From Flavobacteriaceae bacterium (GTDB taxonomy: Bacteria; Bacteroidota; Bacteroidia; Flavobacteriales; Flavobacteriaceae): a DNA stretch of 64,000 bases. A program made the position numbers and the translations under genes. The DNA lies in the NCBI GenBank assembly GCA_947453885.1, contig CANGIF010000013.1, forward strand, positions 1 to 64,000. The letters are read 5' to 3'. Shown piece after piece: positions 27,401-35,601 of this stretch. The first letter of the stretch is position 1; each line of letters begins with the position of its first letter. A model generated the notes under the pieces. It was not told the DNA's origin, did not search any database, and was given only the letters and a program-made list of their open reading frames with translations.

Positions 27401-30400
27401 CCATTTATGGTTTGCGAAATATAATAGGTTGTTCCATAAACAATAGCGACTGTACCAGCAAATACAGAGCCTCCCGATGCTGCATTATAATATTTAACAG
27501 CCGTTCCTGAAGTAACGATATCGGATAATTTTTTTGCCCCACAAAAAGCTTGATTGGCACTACCCGTTGGTGCTGCTGAGCAAGTCGTTAAGGTGCCTAC
27601 CAATGGTGAAGTGGTTAAATATTTTGTAGTTGAAGCGGAGCAAACTCCTGTATTGTATGCAAATACGGTTATTGTATATGTTGTGTTTGGGGTCAATGAA
27701 GCTGTTGAAAAGCTTAAGGAACCACTCGATTGAATCACTGTTCCGTTGCCTAATGACGAACCTATTGAATAAATTGTTCCGTTTGTTGGATTGGCTGTTA
27801 AAGTTCCTAAACTCATCACTACCAAATAACCCGTTGGTGTGCCAATAGCTGTTGAGAATGATCCTGCAATAGTTGTTGAAGTATTCGTTCCAGAAATAAA
27901 TGCTGTTGGTTGTCCACTTGGTGTCAAACAATTTGCTGCTATACCATCAAACTCAGATGCGCCAATATCGGATGCTGTTCCTCCATTGGAAGGTGAAGGG
28001 AAAGGTCTTGTTACATTCCAATAATCCGTATTTATTGTAGGAGTGGTTACTGTAACTGCTGCCGATTCTGCATGAGTAGTAGTTCCTGCTGGAATACGCA
28101 AGTAATTGCTATCTGATGGTGTTGTACTTTGGAAAAACGGCGCTGTGTTTTCGGTTTTAGAAGCACTATCTCTTGGTGACACAAGTGTTTGAAAAGCGGA
28201 TAATACTTGATAACGCGTACCATTATAAAAAACCAAATTGGTAGTGCTTGGCGTTCCAGCATAAAACAAGTTGTTGTTGGAAGCCGAATTGTAATTAGAC
28301 AATTCCGTACTTGAACGATAATAGGCTACTGTCAAACCTGTTCCGTTTGCCGTAGAATTATTAATCACCAAATTGTTTTTTAACGTTAAGTTGGAAATAG
28401 TTGAAGTTGCATTAGTGGTATGAAAAATCCCCGATGAACCAAAATTAGTCCCTGATGAAGTAGCATTCAGATAAATCGTATTGTTGTCTAATTCATACGT
28501 ACTGGTAGTACTTGGTGTCGTAACACTTATCCCTTTAATTACATTGGTGTTGCCATTTAAAGGCGCTTTTAAATCCCCAATAATATTATTGTAAGCGGTT
28601 ACTGCAGTTGCTCCGTTAATTAATATACCATTAACTCCACCACCGCCTGAGGTACTATTTATCATCGTTAAATCATAGATTTTGTTTTTGTATAAATAAA
28701 CTATATTTCCAGCACTGATGTATATTCCATTAAGACTTGGACCTGTAGTTCCCGATTGTGTTAAGCTATTAATGGTATTAGAATATATCGACACTGTGCT
28801 CGTTCCGCCTGAAACTTGAATTCCGTTGACAGTAGTTGAAGCACCAACCGATGTTAAAGTATTAATGGAATTAGAATAAATGCTAAGGGCTGTTACGTTT
28901 GTGTTACATTGTATTCCTGTTACTGCACCTCCCGCTCCTATTGATGAAATGTTGTTGATGTTATTATTCGCAAATACTAAATCTGAGGCACTTCCAACTC
29001 CTGTTATGTTTATACCAATTATTGAATTTTGACCTGTAATTCCTGTGATACTATTGTTAGATACTGATGAGTTAGCACCAAATCCATCAAGATACATCAC
29101 AACTATTTGATTTGTTCCACCTGTCCAATTGCTAAAAGTGTTATTGGATATGGTTTTTACGGTTGACCCCGTATCTCGTTGACTCCATCCAGTTAAGGTG
29201 GTTGCTCCAGTAACTGTGATATAAGAGAAGTTATTGTAATTGTTTACAATCGTTGCTCCTGTTGCAGAAGCAGTACCAGTAGTAAAAACGGTTACTGTTC
29301 CTCCCGCCACTGTTTTGTTGAATGATCCAGCTATAGCGTTGTAAGATACTGTTTGATTACCACTTGCACTAAGCGCCACACTATCGGAAATAAAATTAAC
29401 ACTACCCGATGAAGCTATATTCAAATTAGTAAAAGTATTGCTACTTATGCTTCGTGATAAAGTGGCATTTGTATTGTATATATAAGTATGCGAACCGCTA
29501 CTTGTAGCCGAATAAATTATCCCTCTAAAGTCATTATTTTGAATGTTTAAAGCAGTACTCGTTGTTCCAGAACTGTTATATATTCCATATAAATTGGCTG
29601 AACTAGCAACTGTATAAGTAATTAAACCAGCAGTTGCATCCCCTAATTTGTTGTTGTTTATGGTAATTGTTCCTGTAACAACACCGTTGTTTTGAATCCC
29701 TGTAAAAATAGAAGTAGCGTTTTGTAACGAATAATTTCTAATGGTGTTATAACTCATCGAAGCTGTGGTTGCTGCTGCTCCATTATATAAGCCTCTAAAA
29801 GTTCCTGTTCCTGTTAACGTTTGTTTTTCAACGGTATTATAATCCATTATTAGGCTAGAACTAGCAGTATTTTCTATACCGCTTAATGCAGATGCTGCTG
29901 TACCATAAGCCGTGCAATTGACTATTAAATTGTTTGTAATGGATGAAGTTCCAGTAGAAGCATTGGTAATTCCATAAAATGTACAAACACCCGTTGCTGT
30001 AACGCCACTAGTTCCCATTGCGATAGAATGGGCTACTGTTGTACTACCGATTGTATTGTTAGCTATAACAAAATCTCCTAACGTTCCAACGGTATTTATA
30101 CCATAAAAACCATAACCATTTGTATCGAGACCTGTAGTAGAAATACCTGCCACTGTATTATTTTGAATGGTTGAGGTGGCACTATTTGTTGACACATAAA
30201 TCCCTGTTGAACGCGAAGCTGTAGTTACTGGAATTGCTGGTTGTATCACGGTAATTACAATAGAATTAGCACTAGAACTACTTCCTATAGTATTGCCAGA
30301 AATTGTTCCTATTGTTGCAACTCCACTTACATATATCCCTACAAAGGCACCAGGCGCATAAGTATTGGTAATAGCTGTTGTTAAATTGATTCCTGCTACC

Positions 30401-31380
30401 ACATTTCCTTGAATACTCGATGAAGTAGTATTAGTGGTTAGATCTAATCCTCTATAATATACTGGTGCATTTCCATTGAATGTAGAAGTACCCGTTCCGG
30501 ATGCGTTCGCAAATCCAATTCTATTATTAGTAATGGTATAGCCTCCTGCTGATGCCGTATTAATAGTTATACCTCGAATATATATAGCACTGGCGGTATT
30601 AGTTGTTCGAGTAGCAGTTTGAAAAAATCGATTGCCAGAAATGGTCCATGATGCACTATTTGCCGCAAGATTTATTCCAGTAGATGAAATGGATTCATGA
30701 AAATAATCTTGAATGTTATTGTTACTAATCGAATTATTGCTATTATCAACTGTTGTCGATGATCCGTTAGAGTAGATTGCATTTATAGGTAAATTGCTTC
30801 CTGCCGCTGTTATGGTACAATTGGAAATCGTATTATTGTCATTTCCTGTAGTTGTTCCACTAGCAAAATATATAGTTCCGCTTGCTGTTGCCGCCTCTGA
30901 CCCTGCAATGGTACAATTGGTTATGGTGTTTTGTGAAGCATCAGCAATAAATCGTATGGTACAAGTGTTGGCTGAACTCGACGTTGATGTGTTTGAAATC
31001 AGCAAAGAATTACCTCCAGAGTTCAACCCATCTATAGTTACATTGTCGGCGCCATTCAAATTGATTATCGGATTTCCAGCAGCAGTAGCCCCCGAAATTG
31101 TTCTTGCTCCTGTTGGTTTTATGGTTAACGAAGTCCACGTACCCGCATTTAATACGGCCGTGAGTGTGCTCTCATCGGTATCGGCTGTTACTGTAATATT
31201 AATTACTGCATTGGTTTGATTTGCAGCATTTACAGCGGTAAAAGCATTTCGTAGTGTTGTATAAGTCCCATTGCCCGAAACAGCCCCTGAAACAGTTACT
31301 TGAGAACTTCCTTTTAAACCTAAAAACAAGAAAGATAAAATTAAAACTAATTTAATCCAATTTGTCGTATACTTCTTCAT
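21415..31380 (-). CDS. Giant type IX-secreted surface protein (beta-helix, PA14-like, 12 Ig-like repeats)
   Basis: A 3321-residue protein. In order it has a signal peptide (1-27, ending GSSQ) and a long Ser/Thr/Asn-rich right-handed beta-helix region (about 30-1140) with many 'xxNNTI' turns. Next come fibronectin/Ig-like segments (1150-1340), a PA14-like domain (about 1346-1494; YKVTTGADDGYRFSIDGG) and two Ig-like modules with ICNGxxTTLTASGG. Twelve tandem repeats of about 92 residues follow (1676-2782), each with QTICxG, KWQKA, TYFRAVVQNGxCS. The C-terminal region ends in a type A sorting domain (DTIKVFDTRGRLLL, ISKKVLN). The design is that of a cell-surface adhesin carried by the Gld/Spr machinery, as SprB is, though the repeats are not identifiable as SprB. 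The ligand is unknown. The beta-helix part resembles carbohydrate-binding or lyase folds, but no catalytic site was recognised. Confidence 0.9.
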   Translation of the reverse strand: MKKYTTNWIKLVLILSFLFLGLKGSSQVTVSGAVSGNGTYTTLRNAFTAVNAANQTNAVINITVTADTDESTLTAVLNAGTWTSLTIKPTGARTISGATAAGNPIINLNGADNVTIDGLNSGGNSLLISNTSTSSSANTCTIRFIADASQNTITNCTIAGSEAATASGTIYFASGTTTGNDNNTISNCTITAAGSNLPINAIYSNGSSTTVDNSNNSISNNNIQDYFHESISSTGINLAANSASWTISGNRFFQTATRTTNTASAIYIRGITINTASAGGYTITNNRIGFANASGTGTSTFNGNAPVYYRGLDLTTNTTSSSIQGNVVAGINLTTAITNTYAPGAFVGIYVSGVATIGTISGNTIGSSSSANSIVITVIQPAIPVTTASRSTGIYVSTNSATSTIQNNTVAGISTTGLDTNGYGFYGINTVGTLGDFVIANNTIGSTTVAHSIAMGTSGVTATGVCTFYGITNASTGTSSITNNLIVNCTAYGTAASALSGIENTASSSLIMDYNTVEKQTLTGTGTFRGLYNGAAATTASMSYNTIRNYSLQNATSIFTGIQNNGVVTGTITINNNKLGDATAGLITYTVASSANLYGIYNSSGTTSTALNIQNNDFRGIIYSATSSGSHTYIYNTNATLSRSISSNTFTNLNIASSGSVNFISDSVALSASGNQTVSYNAIAGSFNKTVAGGTVTVFTTGTASATGATIVNNYNNFSYITVTGATTLTGWSQRDTGSTVKTISNNTFSNWTGGTNQIVVMYLDGFGANSSVSNNSITGITGQNSIIGINITGVGSASDLVFANNNINNISSIGAGGAVTGIQCNTNVTALSIYSNSINTLTSVGASTTVNGIQVSGGTSTVSIYSNTINSLTQSGTTGPSLNGIYISAGNIVYLYKNKIYDLTMINSTSGGGGVNGILINGATAVTAYNNIIGDLKAPLNGNTNVIKGISVTTPSTTSTYELDNNTIYLNATSSGTNFGSSGIFHTTNATSTISNLTLKNNLVINNSTANGTGLTVAYYRSSTELSNYNSASNNNLFYAGTPSTTNLVFYNGTRYQVLSAFQTLVSPRDSASKTENTAPFFQSTTPSDSNYLRIPAGTTTHAESAAVTVTTPTINTDYWNVTRPFPSPSNGGTASDIGASEFDGIAANCLTPSGQPTAFISGTNTSTTIAGSFSTAIGTPTGYLVVMSLGTLTANPTNGTIYSIGSSLGNGTVIQSSGSLSFSTASLTPNTTYTITVFAYNTGVCSASTTKYLTTSPLVGTLTTCSAAPTGSANQAFCGAKKLSDIVTSGTAVKYYNAASGGSVFAGTVAIVYGTTYYISQTINGCESQDRLMVTVTETSTSGDQVTYGADSWIGYVYSPISTTSPPADAFTTTYQGFVTQTEQFDQNYNSGAYMSGTSLCNSFTINYAIKFKMTKSFAPDYYKVTTGADDGYRFSIDGGASYVSALSNWTTHAYSSTTSTVYLNGSTNLVFDYYQQPAISRIVFNYIPCNSSTAPTTISGTTTICNGSSTTLTASGGTLSSGAVYQWGTGSVVGSNIIAGQTGASITVSPSSTTTYWVNRLDGAPCNLSTTGVTQLVTVVTIASNSSTPTSLSGTTTICNGTTTTLTASGGTLGTLGTYQWGNGTVGTNVIAGQNGASITVAPITTTTYWVRRVDSVCTNTTSAISQVVTVNAVSNGGVISSDQSICSGSQPSSVTLSGNVGSVIKWQKASDASFLSPIDIANTSTTLTGSTIGSLTATTYFRAIVQNGVCSSAISTAVVITVSTNSIGGTVTGDQVICAGSQPSDIVLSGNTGNVIKWQSALNSLFTSPTDIINTSSTLGGSIIGTLSTTTFFRAIIQNGGCASVTSSNYSSITVNPNSIGGTVSTNQAICNGSLPANLTLLGYSGTIVKWQSSTDTSFSNPVDITNTTATLLGTDIGALSSTTYYRAIIQNGSCAIATSNYATITVNATSVGGTVVSNQTICSGTSPSDLSVNGNVGSILKWQKASNSSFTSPEDLSYTSNILSGTVIGSLTATTYFRAIVQNGACSVENAAYATITVTSVSIGGNISSNQAIGYNTQPSDLTLSGNNGFVVKWQKDTNSSFTSPIDLNFTTNVLNGSVFGNLTQTIYVRAIVQNGSCSTDYSNYVTIIVDPLTVGGTVATNQTICTGSIPSNIVLSGNVGNVVKWQKATDATFTAPVDISNLSTTLLGSTLGSLTATTFIRAVVQSGVNPVDYSSYVQIEVNPLTISGTVTSDQSICTGSQPNDLILGGAVGTVLKWQKSSSYLFTSPIDITSSTSNILTSENIGTLSTTTYYRAVVQSGNCSVVNSNFITITVSVPSVGGVVSSNQTICSGTLISDLNLNNFTGNVIKWQKANEPNFTYPVDIPFTSSPLISSEVGSLTDTTYFRAVVQNGGCSSAYSSNYVTVTVNPASVGGTISNDQTICTGTMPTDLNLTGYSGSILKWQKSLSPSFTSPIDIVATSGTLLGTTIGTLAATTYFRAVIQNGNCSVVYSSYVTITINQVSNGGTLNTDQTICSGTQPVNLLLTGNTGSVVKWQISNDVTFTSYNDITNTTNTLSGTSIGNLNATTYFRVFVQNGVCEATTSNYVTISVTPSPVGGTINSNQTICTQSLPSDLSLVGYSGSIVKWQKATDITFNNLVDITETSSTLAGTAIGNLGLTTYFRAVVHNGSCSDVYSSVVTITVSAASNGGSVIGNQTICAGTQPSGFSVVDTVGTIVKWQKATDYLFASPIDINETTSTLTGSLIGNVYQTTFIRAVLLNNGCSTVYSNYATVSIISTVWDGSAWSDGEPSDTNITKSIVFTGNYTGTVNLYGCTMWVTNNANVVLTNGFNITLNGTLTVDSGSNFTMENDTNLIQNSDVSNSGSVTVKRKSSPLFRLDYTLWSSPVSSTQTLFNFSPLTSNILPNNRRFYEYNTYTNLYNMVDPQATIFEVGKGYLIRMPNNWIPFNGPNSHTPGTNLPARFEGSFVGTPNNGPYTINGLVDGGSEVFRYNAIGNPYPSTILIPEFISQNQNQIDGTIWLWRKTNDMYNMTSYSTCTTAGCTRNNGHTFYVDDNLISVGQGFLVRVKENQSTVNFSNSMRTNQNVDQFFRLNQKNRFWLDVTNDTSDKFGQLMVAYLPNATTGYDNGLDGIYINDCQTALTAVIDGNELAICAKPEFVATDVTPLQFKTDTANSYTISLNRTDGIFNTIQDIYIKDKLLGVTQNLKSGNYSFASNSGIFTDRFEILYQNPTLTTTHFSNESVIIYKNNTTITINSGAVLMDTIKVFDTRGRLLLNKAAINSNQYEIDGSEFANQVLIVQIETTNHERISKKVLN
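23036..26355 (-). repeat. Twelve tandem 92-codon repeats inside the giant surface-protein gene
   Basis: The KWQ codons, seen on the + strand as TTGCCATTT, recur near 23208, 23480, 23758, 24034, 24312, 24590, 24864, 25142, 25418, 25694, 25972 and 26250, a period of about 276 bases. Copies are diverged in DNA but conserved in protein. Ten have two cysteines; the fifth and sixth counted from the N-terminus have one each. Confidence 0.9.
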
Positions 31381-31741
31381 AATTTTGAAATTTAAATTTA
31401 AAATATTAAGGTAAAATTACTTGTTAAAAACAACTAATTACATGATATTTATCAATTTGCAAAATTACATCACAAACAAAAAAAATACTGGTAATAGATA
31501 GCTTTTTAATAATTAATACACGATTACTGTTAATTTATTATAATAAATCTATATGATTTTTTTTTAAATGCTAATTAAGAAACATAGTAAAAAATTATTG
31601 TTAAATATCAAACTTAATTTCAATGTCTTTTTACAGCTGAAAAATAAAAAGTTGCCGTTACTACCACAAATTAGTCCTAAGTATTCAATAGAATTTAAAT
31701 TTTATTTGTTAATATTGCTACTTACTTCCAAAAACCATTTT
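31381..31741. other. AT-rich divergent intergenic region
   Basis: This 361-base gap separates the giant surface-protein gene from the metalloprotease gene. It contains the minus-strand promoter element at 31460. The open frame upstream of 31742 continues in frame with the protease but would put 58 lysine/leucine-rich residues ahead of a good signal peptide, so I treat it as non-coding. I saw no clear + strand promoter or RNA gene. Confidence 0.55.
31460..31467 (-). promoter_or_regulatory. -7 promoter element of the giant surface-protein gene
   Basis: The minus strand reads TAATTTTG here, matching TAnnTTTG, 79 bases ahead of the ATG at 31380. The leader would be about 70 bases long. Confidence 0.5.
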
Positions 31742-33571
31742 ATGAAAAAATACTACTTAAACAAAATCTTACTCATTGTACTTTTGCTTTGTTTACAATT
31801 AAATGCTCAAAATGCAAATGGTGTTTACGATTGGTTTCAAACACAAAGCAAAAATGGCAAAGAAATTACCAATTTATTTGCTACTACAAAAGGTTCTTTT
31901 GTTTCATCAACAGAAGTAAAAAATGCAACTATCTTTTCCTTAAATCAAAACGTGTTAAACCAAATTACCTCTCAACAACCAAATAGGATAGAATTAAAAT
32001 TAACAAAATTTGATGGGTCTATTGTTACGTTATCATTAGCCAAAGTAGCGGTTACTGCCGATAGTTTTACTGTTAAAACACCAAATTCCTCTAATTATCC
32101 TTACCAACAAGGCTTACATTACAGAGGAATTGTAAACCATTCTGAAAACACATTAGCTTCAATTAGTTTTTTTTCGGATGATGTTATAGGCTTATTTGCA
32201 GATGAGAATGGCAATTATAACCTTGGTAAATTAGAAGACAAATCAGGTAAGTATATTTTATATAACGATAAAGATTTGAATAAACAAAATCCTTTTGAAT
32301 GTAACGCAACAGACGACCCTACTTTTGAAAACACATTAGACTATGCTAATTTTAGAAATACTACAATGTTAATTTGTAAAAAAGTTAATTTGTATTGGGA
32401 AGGTGATTATGAATTATATGTAAAAAAAGGATCTTCCGTTACAACGACAACTAATTTTTTAACTGCTTTATTTGCTCAAATGACAACATTATATGCTAAT
32501 GATTCTATAAATATTTTGCTCACAAGTGTTTTTGTTTGGACAAGTGTTGACCCCTATTCATCCGCTTCATCAACTACTGGTCTAACTGATTTTCAAAATC
32601 ATTGGATTAGTACTAATAATAATTTTGGAGCTAATTTTGCAATGTTAGTTGCTTATGAAACTCCAACTAGTGGTAACGGTGGATTGGCTTTTTTAAATCC
32701 AGGATATTGTGCCAACGGAAATTCCTATGCTTATGCTAATATTAGCGCAACTTACTCTAATGTACCTACTTATTCATGGTCGGCAGAAGTTGTTACTCAT
32801 GAAACCGGACATAATTTAGGTAGTCCCCATACACATTCTTGCTCATGGAATGGTAACAACACGGCAATTGACTATTGTGCGCCAACTTATGACCCTCAAT
32901 ATGCCCAAGGAACTTGCGCAGATGTAGGTGTACCAACTGCAGCTATAGGAGGAACCATTATGAGTTATTGCCATTTATTGAACACTGTAGGAATAAAATT
33001 TGCAAATGGATTTGGTCCACAACCAAAAGCATTAATAATTAGCAAATTAAATGCAGCTACTTGTATAACTGGCGACAAAGCAGCAATTGCTAGTTATTCA
33101 AAAGTAGTTACGGGAGCATCAGCCGCGTTTACTAATGTAAGTACGTATGCAACCTCCTATTTGTGGAATTTTGGTGATGGGCAAACTAGTATTGCTACCA
33201 GTCCTAGCCATGTTTACACAACTTCAGGAACTTTTAATGTGTGCTTATCCGCAACTAACGATTGTGGAACAACTCAATATTGTAGAACTTTAACAATATC
33301 ACCATTGGATACAGCCTCATTTGCTAATAGCGATGCAATTTTTTCGATTTTTCCTAATCCTGCAATAAATAGTGTACATATAAAAACAACTGAAAAACCT
33401 ATCAACTGGTCACTTAAATTATATGATACAAATGGTAAATTAGTATTCACTAAATTGTTAAACGACCAAGAATCTGAACTTGAACTCAACCAATATGCTT
33501 CAGGCATTTATTTAATTGAAATAGACACTAAAGAAAAAATCATTGCAAAAAAAATCTTGATTTCAAAATAA
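31742..33571 (+). CDS. Secreted reprolysin-like zinc metalloprotease with PKD and type IX sorting domains
   Basis: A 609-residue protease. The start at 31742 gives a signal peptide (MKKYYLNKILLIVLLLCLQLNAQ). A propeptide-like region precedes the catalytic domain, whose zinc motif is HETGHNLGSPHTH (HExxHxxGxxH, metzincin) with a Met-turn in GGTIMSYCH. This is the M12B/reprolysin-like type; cysteines near the site (CSW, DYCAP, GTCADVG) resemble the disulfide pattern of that group. A PKD domain follows (AAFTNVSTYATSYLWNFGDG), and the C-terminus is a type A sorting domain (FSIFPNPAINSVHI, LKLYDTNGKLVF, ASGIYLIEI, KKILISK). Likely released or surface-attached through GldKLMN-type secretion. Confidence 0.92.
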   Translation: MKKYYLNKILLIVLLLCLQLNAQNANGVYDWFQTQSKNGKEITNLFATTKGSFVSSTEVKNATIFSLNQNVLNQITSQQPNRIELKLTKFDGSIVTLSLAKVAVTADSFTVKTPNSSNYPYQQGLHYRGIVNHSENTLASISFFSDDVIGLFADENGNYNLGKLEDKSGKYILYNDKDLNKQNPFECNATDDPTFENTLDYANFRNTTMLICKKVNLYWEGDYELYVKKGSSVTTTTNFLTALFAQMTTLYANDSINILLTSVFVWTSVDPYSSASSTTGLTDFQNHWISTNNNFGANFAMLVAYETPTSGNGGLAFLNPGYCANGNSYAYANISATYSNVPTYSWSAEVVTHETGHNLGSPHTHSCSWNGNNTAIDYCAPTYDPQYAQGTCADVGVPTAAIGGTIMSYCHLLNTVGIKFANGFGPQPKALIISKLNAATCITGDKAAIASYSKVVTGASAAFTNVSTYATSYLWNFGDGQTSIATSPSHVYTTSGTFNVCLSATNDCGTTQYCRTLTISPLDTASFANSDAIFSIFPNPAINSVHIKTTEKPINWSLKLYDTNGKLVFTKLLNDQESELELNQYASGIYLIEIDTKEKIIAKKILISK

Positions 33572-33591
33572 AAACAAATACCATTTTTTTA

Positions 33592-33632
33592 AATGCTGTT
33601 TCTATTTAAATTAAGGAAACAGCATTTTTTTT
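33592..33632 (+). terminator. Intrinsic terminator of the metalloprotease gene
   Basis: An 11-bp stem AATGCTGTTTC/GAAACAGCATT with a 13-base loop and a T run, 20 bases after the stop. Confidence 0.85.
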
Positions 33633-33785
33633 ACTTATCCATCTCTAGTACTTAATTGCATCGAATACTTACTTTAAATTATAAGTCAAATGGAAGCGTT
33701 TGCAAAGCGAGTAATTTATTAGATATACCATAATAAATATCAACTCTCACTTAGGTTTTGCAACAAATTACTACCTTTCTGGTAA

Positions 33786-33819
33786 GCAAAAAAAACCGCA
33801 AAACAGATTTTGCGGTTTT
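33786..33819 (-). terminator. Intrinsic terminator of ychF
   Basis: A 12-bp stem AAAACCGCAAAA/TTTTGCGGTTTT with loop CAGA. Read on the minus strand, it is followed by a T run from the A tract at 33787. Confidence 0.85.
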
Positions 33820-33859
33820 AAAATTCTATATGCTAAACTAACTTATTTCAATTAGTGGC

Positions 33860-34954
33860 CTAAACGTTGAAGCGGAAGTGCATTACATCGCCGTCTTTAA
33901 CAATGTACTCTTTTCCTTCCACTCGTAGTTTACCTGCTTCTTTTACTTTGGTTTCTGATCCAAAAGTAGAAAAATCTTCAAAAGCAATTACTTCTGCACG
34001 AATGAATCCTTTTTCAAAATCGGTGTGGATAACACCTGCCGCTTTGGGTGCCGTATCGCCTATGTTAATAGTCCATGCTCGTACTTCTTTTACACCAGCT
34101 GTAAAATAAGTTTGTAATTTCAACAACTTATAAGCAGCACGAATCAACACTGCAGATCCTGGCTCAGACAAGCCCATGTCTTCCAAAAATACTTGGCGTT
34201 CTTCATAACTTTCTAATTCGGTAATGTCTGCCTCTGCTCCTACCGAAAGGATGATAACCTCAGCGTCTTCATTCTTTACCAATTCCCGAACTTGATCTAC
34301 ATAACTATTTCCTTTTACAGCTGAATTTTCATCTACATTACACACATAAAGTACTGGCTTGTTGGTAATAAGTTGAAAATCTTCTAACAAATCTATTTCG
34401 TCTTGATTTTGAGGTACAACAGTGCGTGCTGACTTGGCTTGCAACAAGTTTTCGCGAATTCTGTCTAACAAAGCTTTTTCAACTTGAGCTTCTTTATTAC
34501 CTGTTTTTGCCGCACGATTTACTTTTTCTAATCGTTTTTCAACTGTTTCTAAATCTTTTAATTGCAACTCAATATCTATTGTTTCTTTATCGCGAATAGG
34601 ATTTACGTTACCATCAACGTGAACAATATTGTCGTTGTCAAAACAACGCAACACATGAATAATTGCATTACATTCTCTAATGTTTGCCAAAAACTGATTT
34701 CCCAAACCTTCCCCTTTACTAGCGCCTTTTACCAAACCAGCTATGTCCACTATGTCCACTGTAGCCATTTGAACTCGTTCTGGTTTTACCAATTCTTCTA
34801 AACGAACAATTCTTGGATCAGGTACATTTACCACACCTATATTTGGTTCAATGGTACAAAACGGAAAATTAGCACTTTGAGCTTTTGCGTTTGACAAACA
34901 ATTAAATAAAGTTGATTTTCCTACATTTGGTAATCCTACAATTCCTGCTTTCAT
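33860..34954 (-). CDS. ychF: Redox-regulated ATPase YchF
   Basis: A 364-residue Obg-family P-loop protein that prefers ATP and associates with ribosomes; it has been linked to oxidative stress in E. coli. The P-loop is GLPNVGKSTLFN, switch II lies in DIVDIAGLVKGASKGEGLGNQFL, and the specificity motif is NVDE instead of the canonical NKxD, as expected for YchF. The C-terminal TGS-like domain (TFFTAGVKEVRAWTI-type YFTAGVKEVRAWTI, AEVIAFEDF) is complete and ends in KDGDVMHFRFNV. Monocistronic, with a promoter at 35020 and a strong terminator. Confidence 0.96.
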   Translation of the reverse strand: MKAGIVGLPNVGKSTLFNCLSNAKAQSANFPFCTIEPNIGVVNVPDPRIVRLEELVKPERVQMATVDIVDIAGLVKGASKGEGLGNQFLANIRECNAIIHVLRCFDNDNIVHVDGNVNPIRDKETIDIELQLKDLETVEKRLEKVNRAAKTGNKEAQVEKALLDRIRENLLQAKSARTVVPQNQDEIDLLEDFQLITNKPVLYVCNVDENSAVKGNSYVDQVRELVKNEDAEVIILSVGAEADITELESYEERQVFLEDMGLSEPGSAVLIRAAYKLLKLQTYFTAGVKEVRAWTINIGDTAPKAAGVIHTDFEKGFIRAEVIAFEDFSTFGSETKVKEAGKLRVEGKEYIVKDGDVMHFRFNV

Positions 34955-35019
34955 TGTTATGATTTTTCGTTAGCGACTTGAAATACTAACTTTTGTTGTT
35001 TTTTTTATTAAATAGCGTG

Positions 35020-35027
35020 CAAATATA
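35020..35027 (-). promoter_or_regulatory. -7 promoter element of ychF
   Basis: The minus strand reads TATATTTG, matching TAnnTTTG, 65 bases before the ychF start. Confidence 0.5.
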
Positions 35028-35065
35028 ACTTTAAAAGTTGAAAGAAAAAAAGATACGTTCCTACA

Positions 35066-35102
35066 TAAAAATTCCCCCAAAGTAACTATAACCTTGGGGG
35101 TA
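35066..35102 (-). terminator. Intrinsic terminator of the ferredoxin gene
   Basis: The arms TCCCCCAA and TTGGGGGT form a GC-rich stem with a 14-base AT loop, followed on the minus strand by a short T run. Confidence 0.75.
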
Positions 35103-35122
35103 TTGAGTACTTTAAAACTTTT

Positions 35123-35473
35123 CTATTCGTTGTGTAAAAAAGCTTGTCTGTTCAGCAATGTTTCTTCTGTTTCCACATGTTTATCATCAGGGATACAACA
35201 ATCTACTGGACACACAGCAGCACATTGTGGTTCGTCGTGAAAGCCTTTACATTCAGTACATTTACTGGCTACAATGTAATAAATATCGTCCGAAATTGGG
35301 TTTTGAGCAGCATCAGCATCTACTTCAGTCCCGTCTGGTAATACTACTTTCCCTTTTAATTTTGTACCGTCTTTATACCGCCAATCGTCTGCACCTTCAT
35401 ATATTGCAGTGTTTGGACATTCAGGCTCACAAGCCCCACAGTTTATACATTCATCCGTAATTATTATTGCCAT
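35123..35473 (-). CDS. 4Fe-4S dicluster ferredoxin
   Basis: A 116-residue electron carrier with two cluster-binding sets. The first is [13 protein letters not shown] (residues 9-21). The second is [21 protein letters not shown], with the longer spacing CxxC-x8-C typical of one group of bacterial ferredoxins. Between them lies an inserted segment ([21 protein letters not shown]) of Bacteroidota type. It is soluble and cytoplasmic. Divergently transcribed from an acyl-CoA reductase gene through a symmetric promoter, which suggests coordinated expression and possibly a shared redox role; that link is inference. Confidence 0.93.
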   Translation of the reverse strand: MAIIITDECINCGACEPECPNTAIYEGADDWRYKDGTKLKGKVVLPDGTEVDADAAQNPISDDIYYIVASKCTECKGFHDEPQCAAVCPVDCCIPDDKHVETEETLLNRQAFLHNE

Positions 35474-35528
35474 TCTTTATACTTTTTTACTTCAATTAGA
35501 AAGGATATAGACTAGATTCGTTAGTAGC

Positions 35529-35596
35529 ACTTGTCTATTGCCTATAAATAGATTAATTTTGCGCAAAATTACAATCTAAACTCATCATAAACAAGT
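35529..35596. promoter_or_regulatory. Perfectly symmetric divergent promoter pair (ferredoxin / acyl-CoA reductase)
   Basis: The + strand has TTG (35531-35533), 20 bases, then TAATTTTG (35554-35561). The minus strand has the mirror image: TAATTTTG (35571-35564) and TTG (35594-35592) with the same 20-base spacing. The two -7 elements make the 18-bp palindrome TAATTTTGCGCAAAATTA, and the -33 elements lie in the inverted arms ACTTGT/ACAAGT. Both fit the Bacteroidota TTG and TAnnTTTG consensus. Confidence 0.8.
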
Positions 35597-35601
35597 TACT
35601 T

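Noticed and set aside
26090..31219. Several open frames on the + strand inside the giant gene
   Set aside because: They are shadows of the repeat-rich minus-strand gene, with low-complexity translations and no family resemblance.
31568..31741. In-frame N-terminal extension of the metalloprotease from the ATG at 31568
   Set aside because: It would add 58 Lys/Leu-rich residues ahead of a complete signal peptide starting at 31742.
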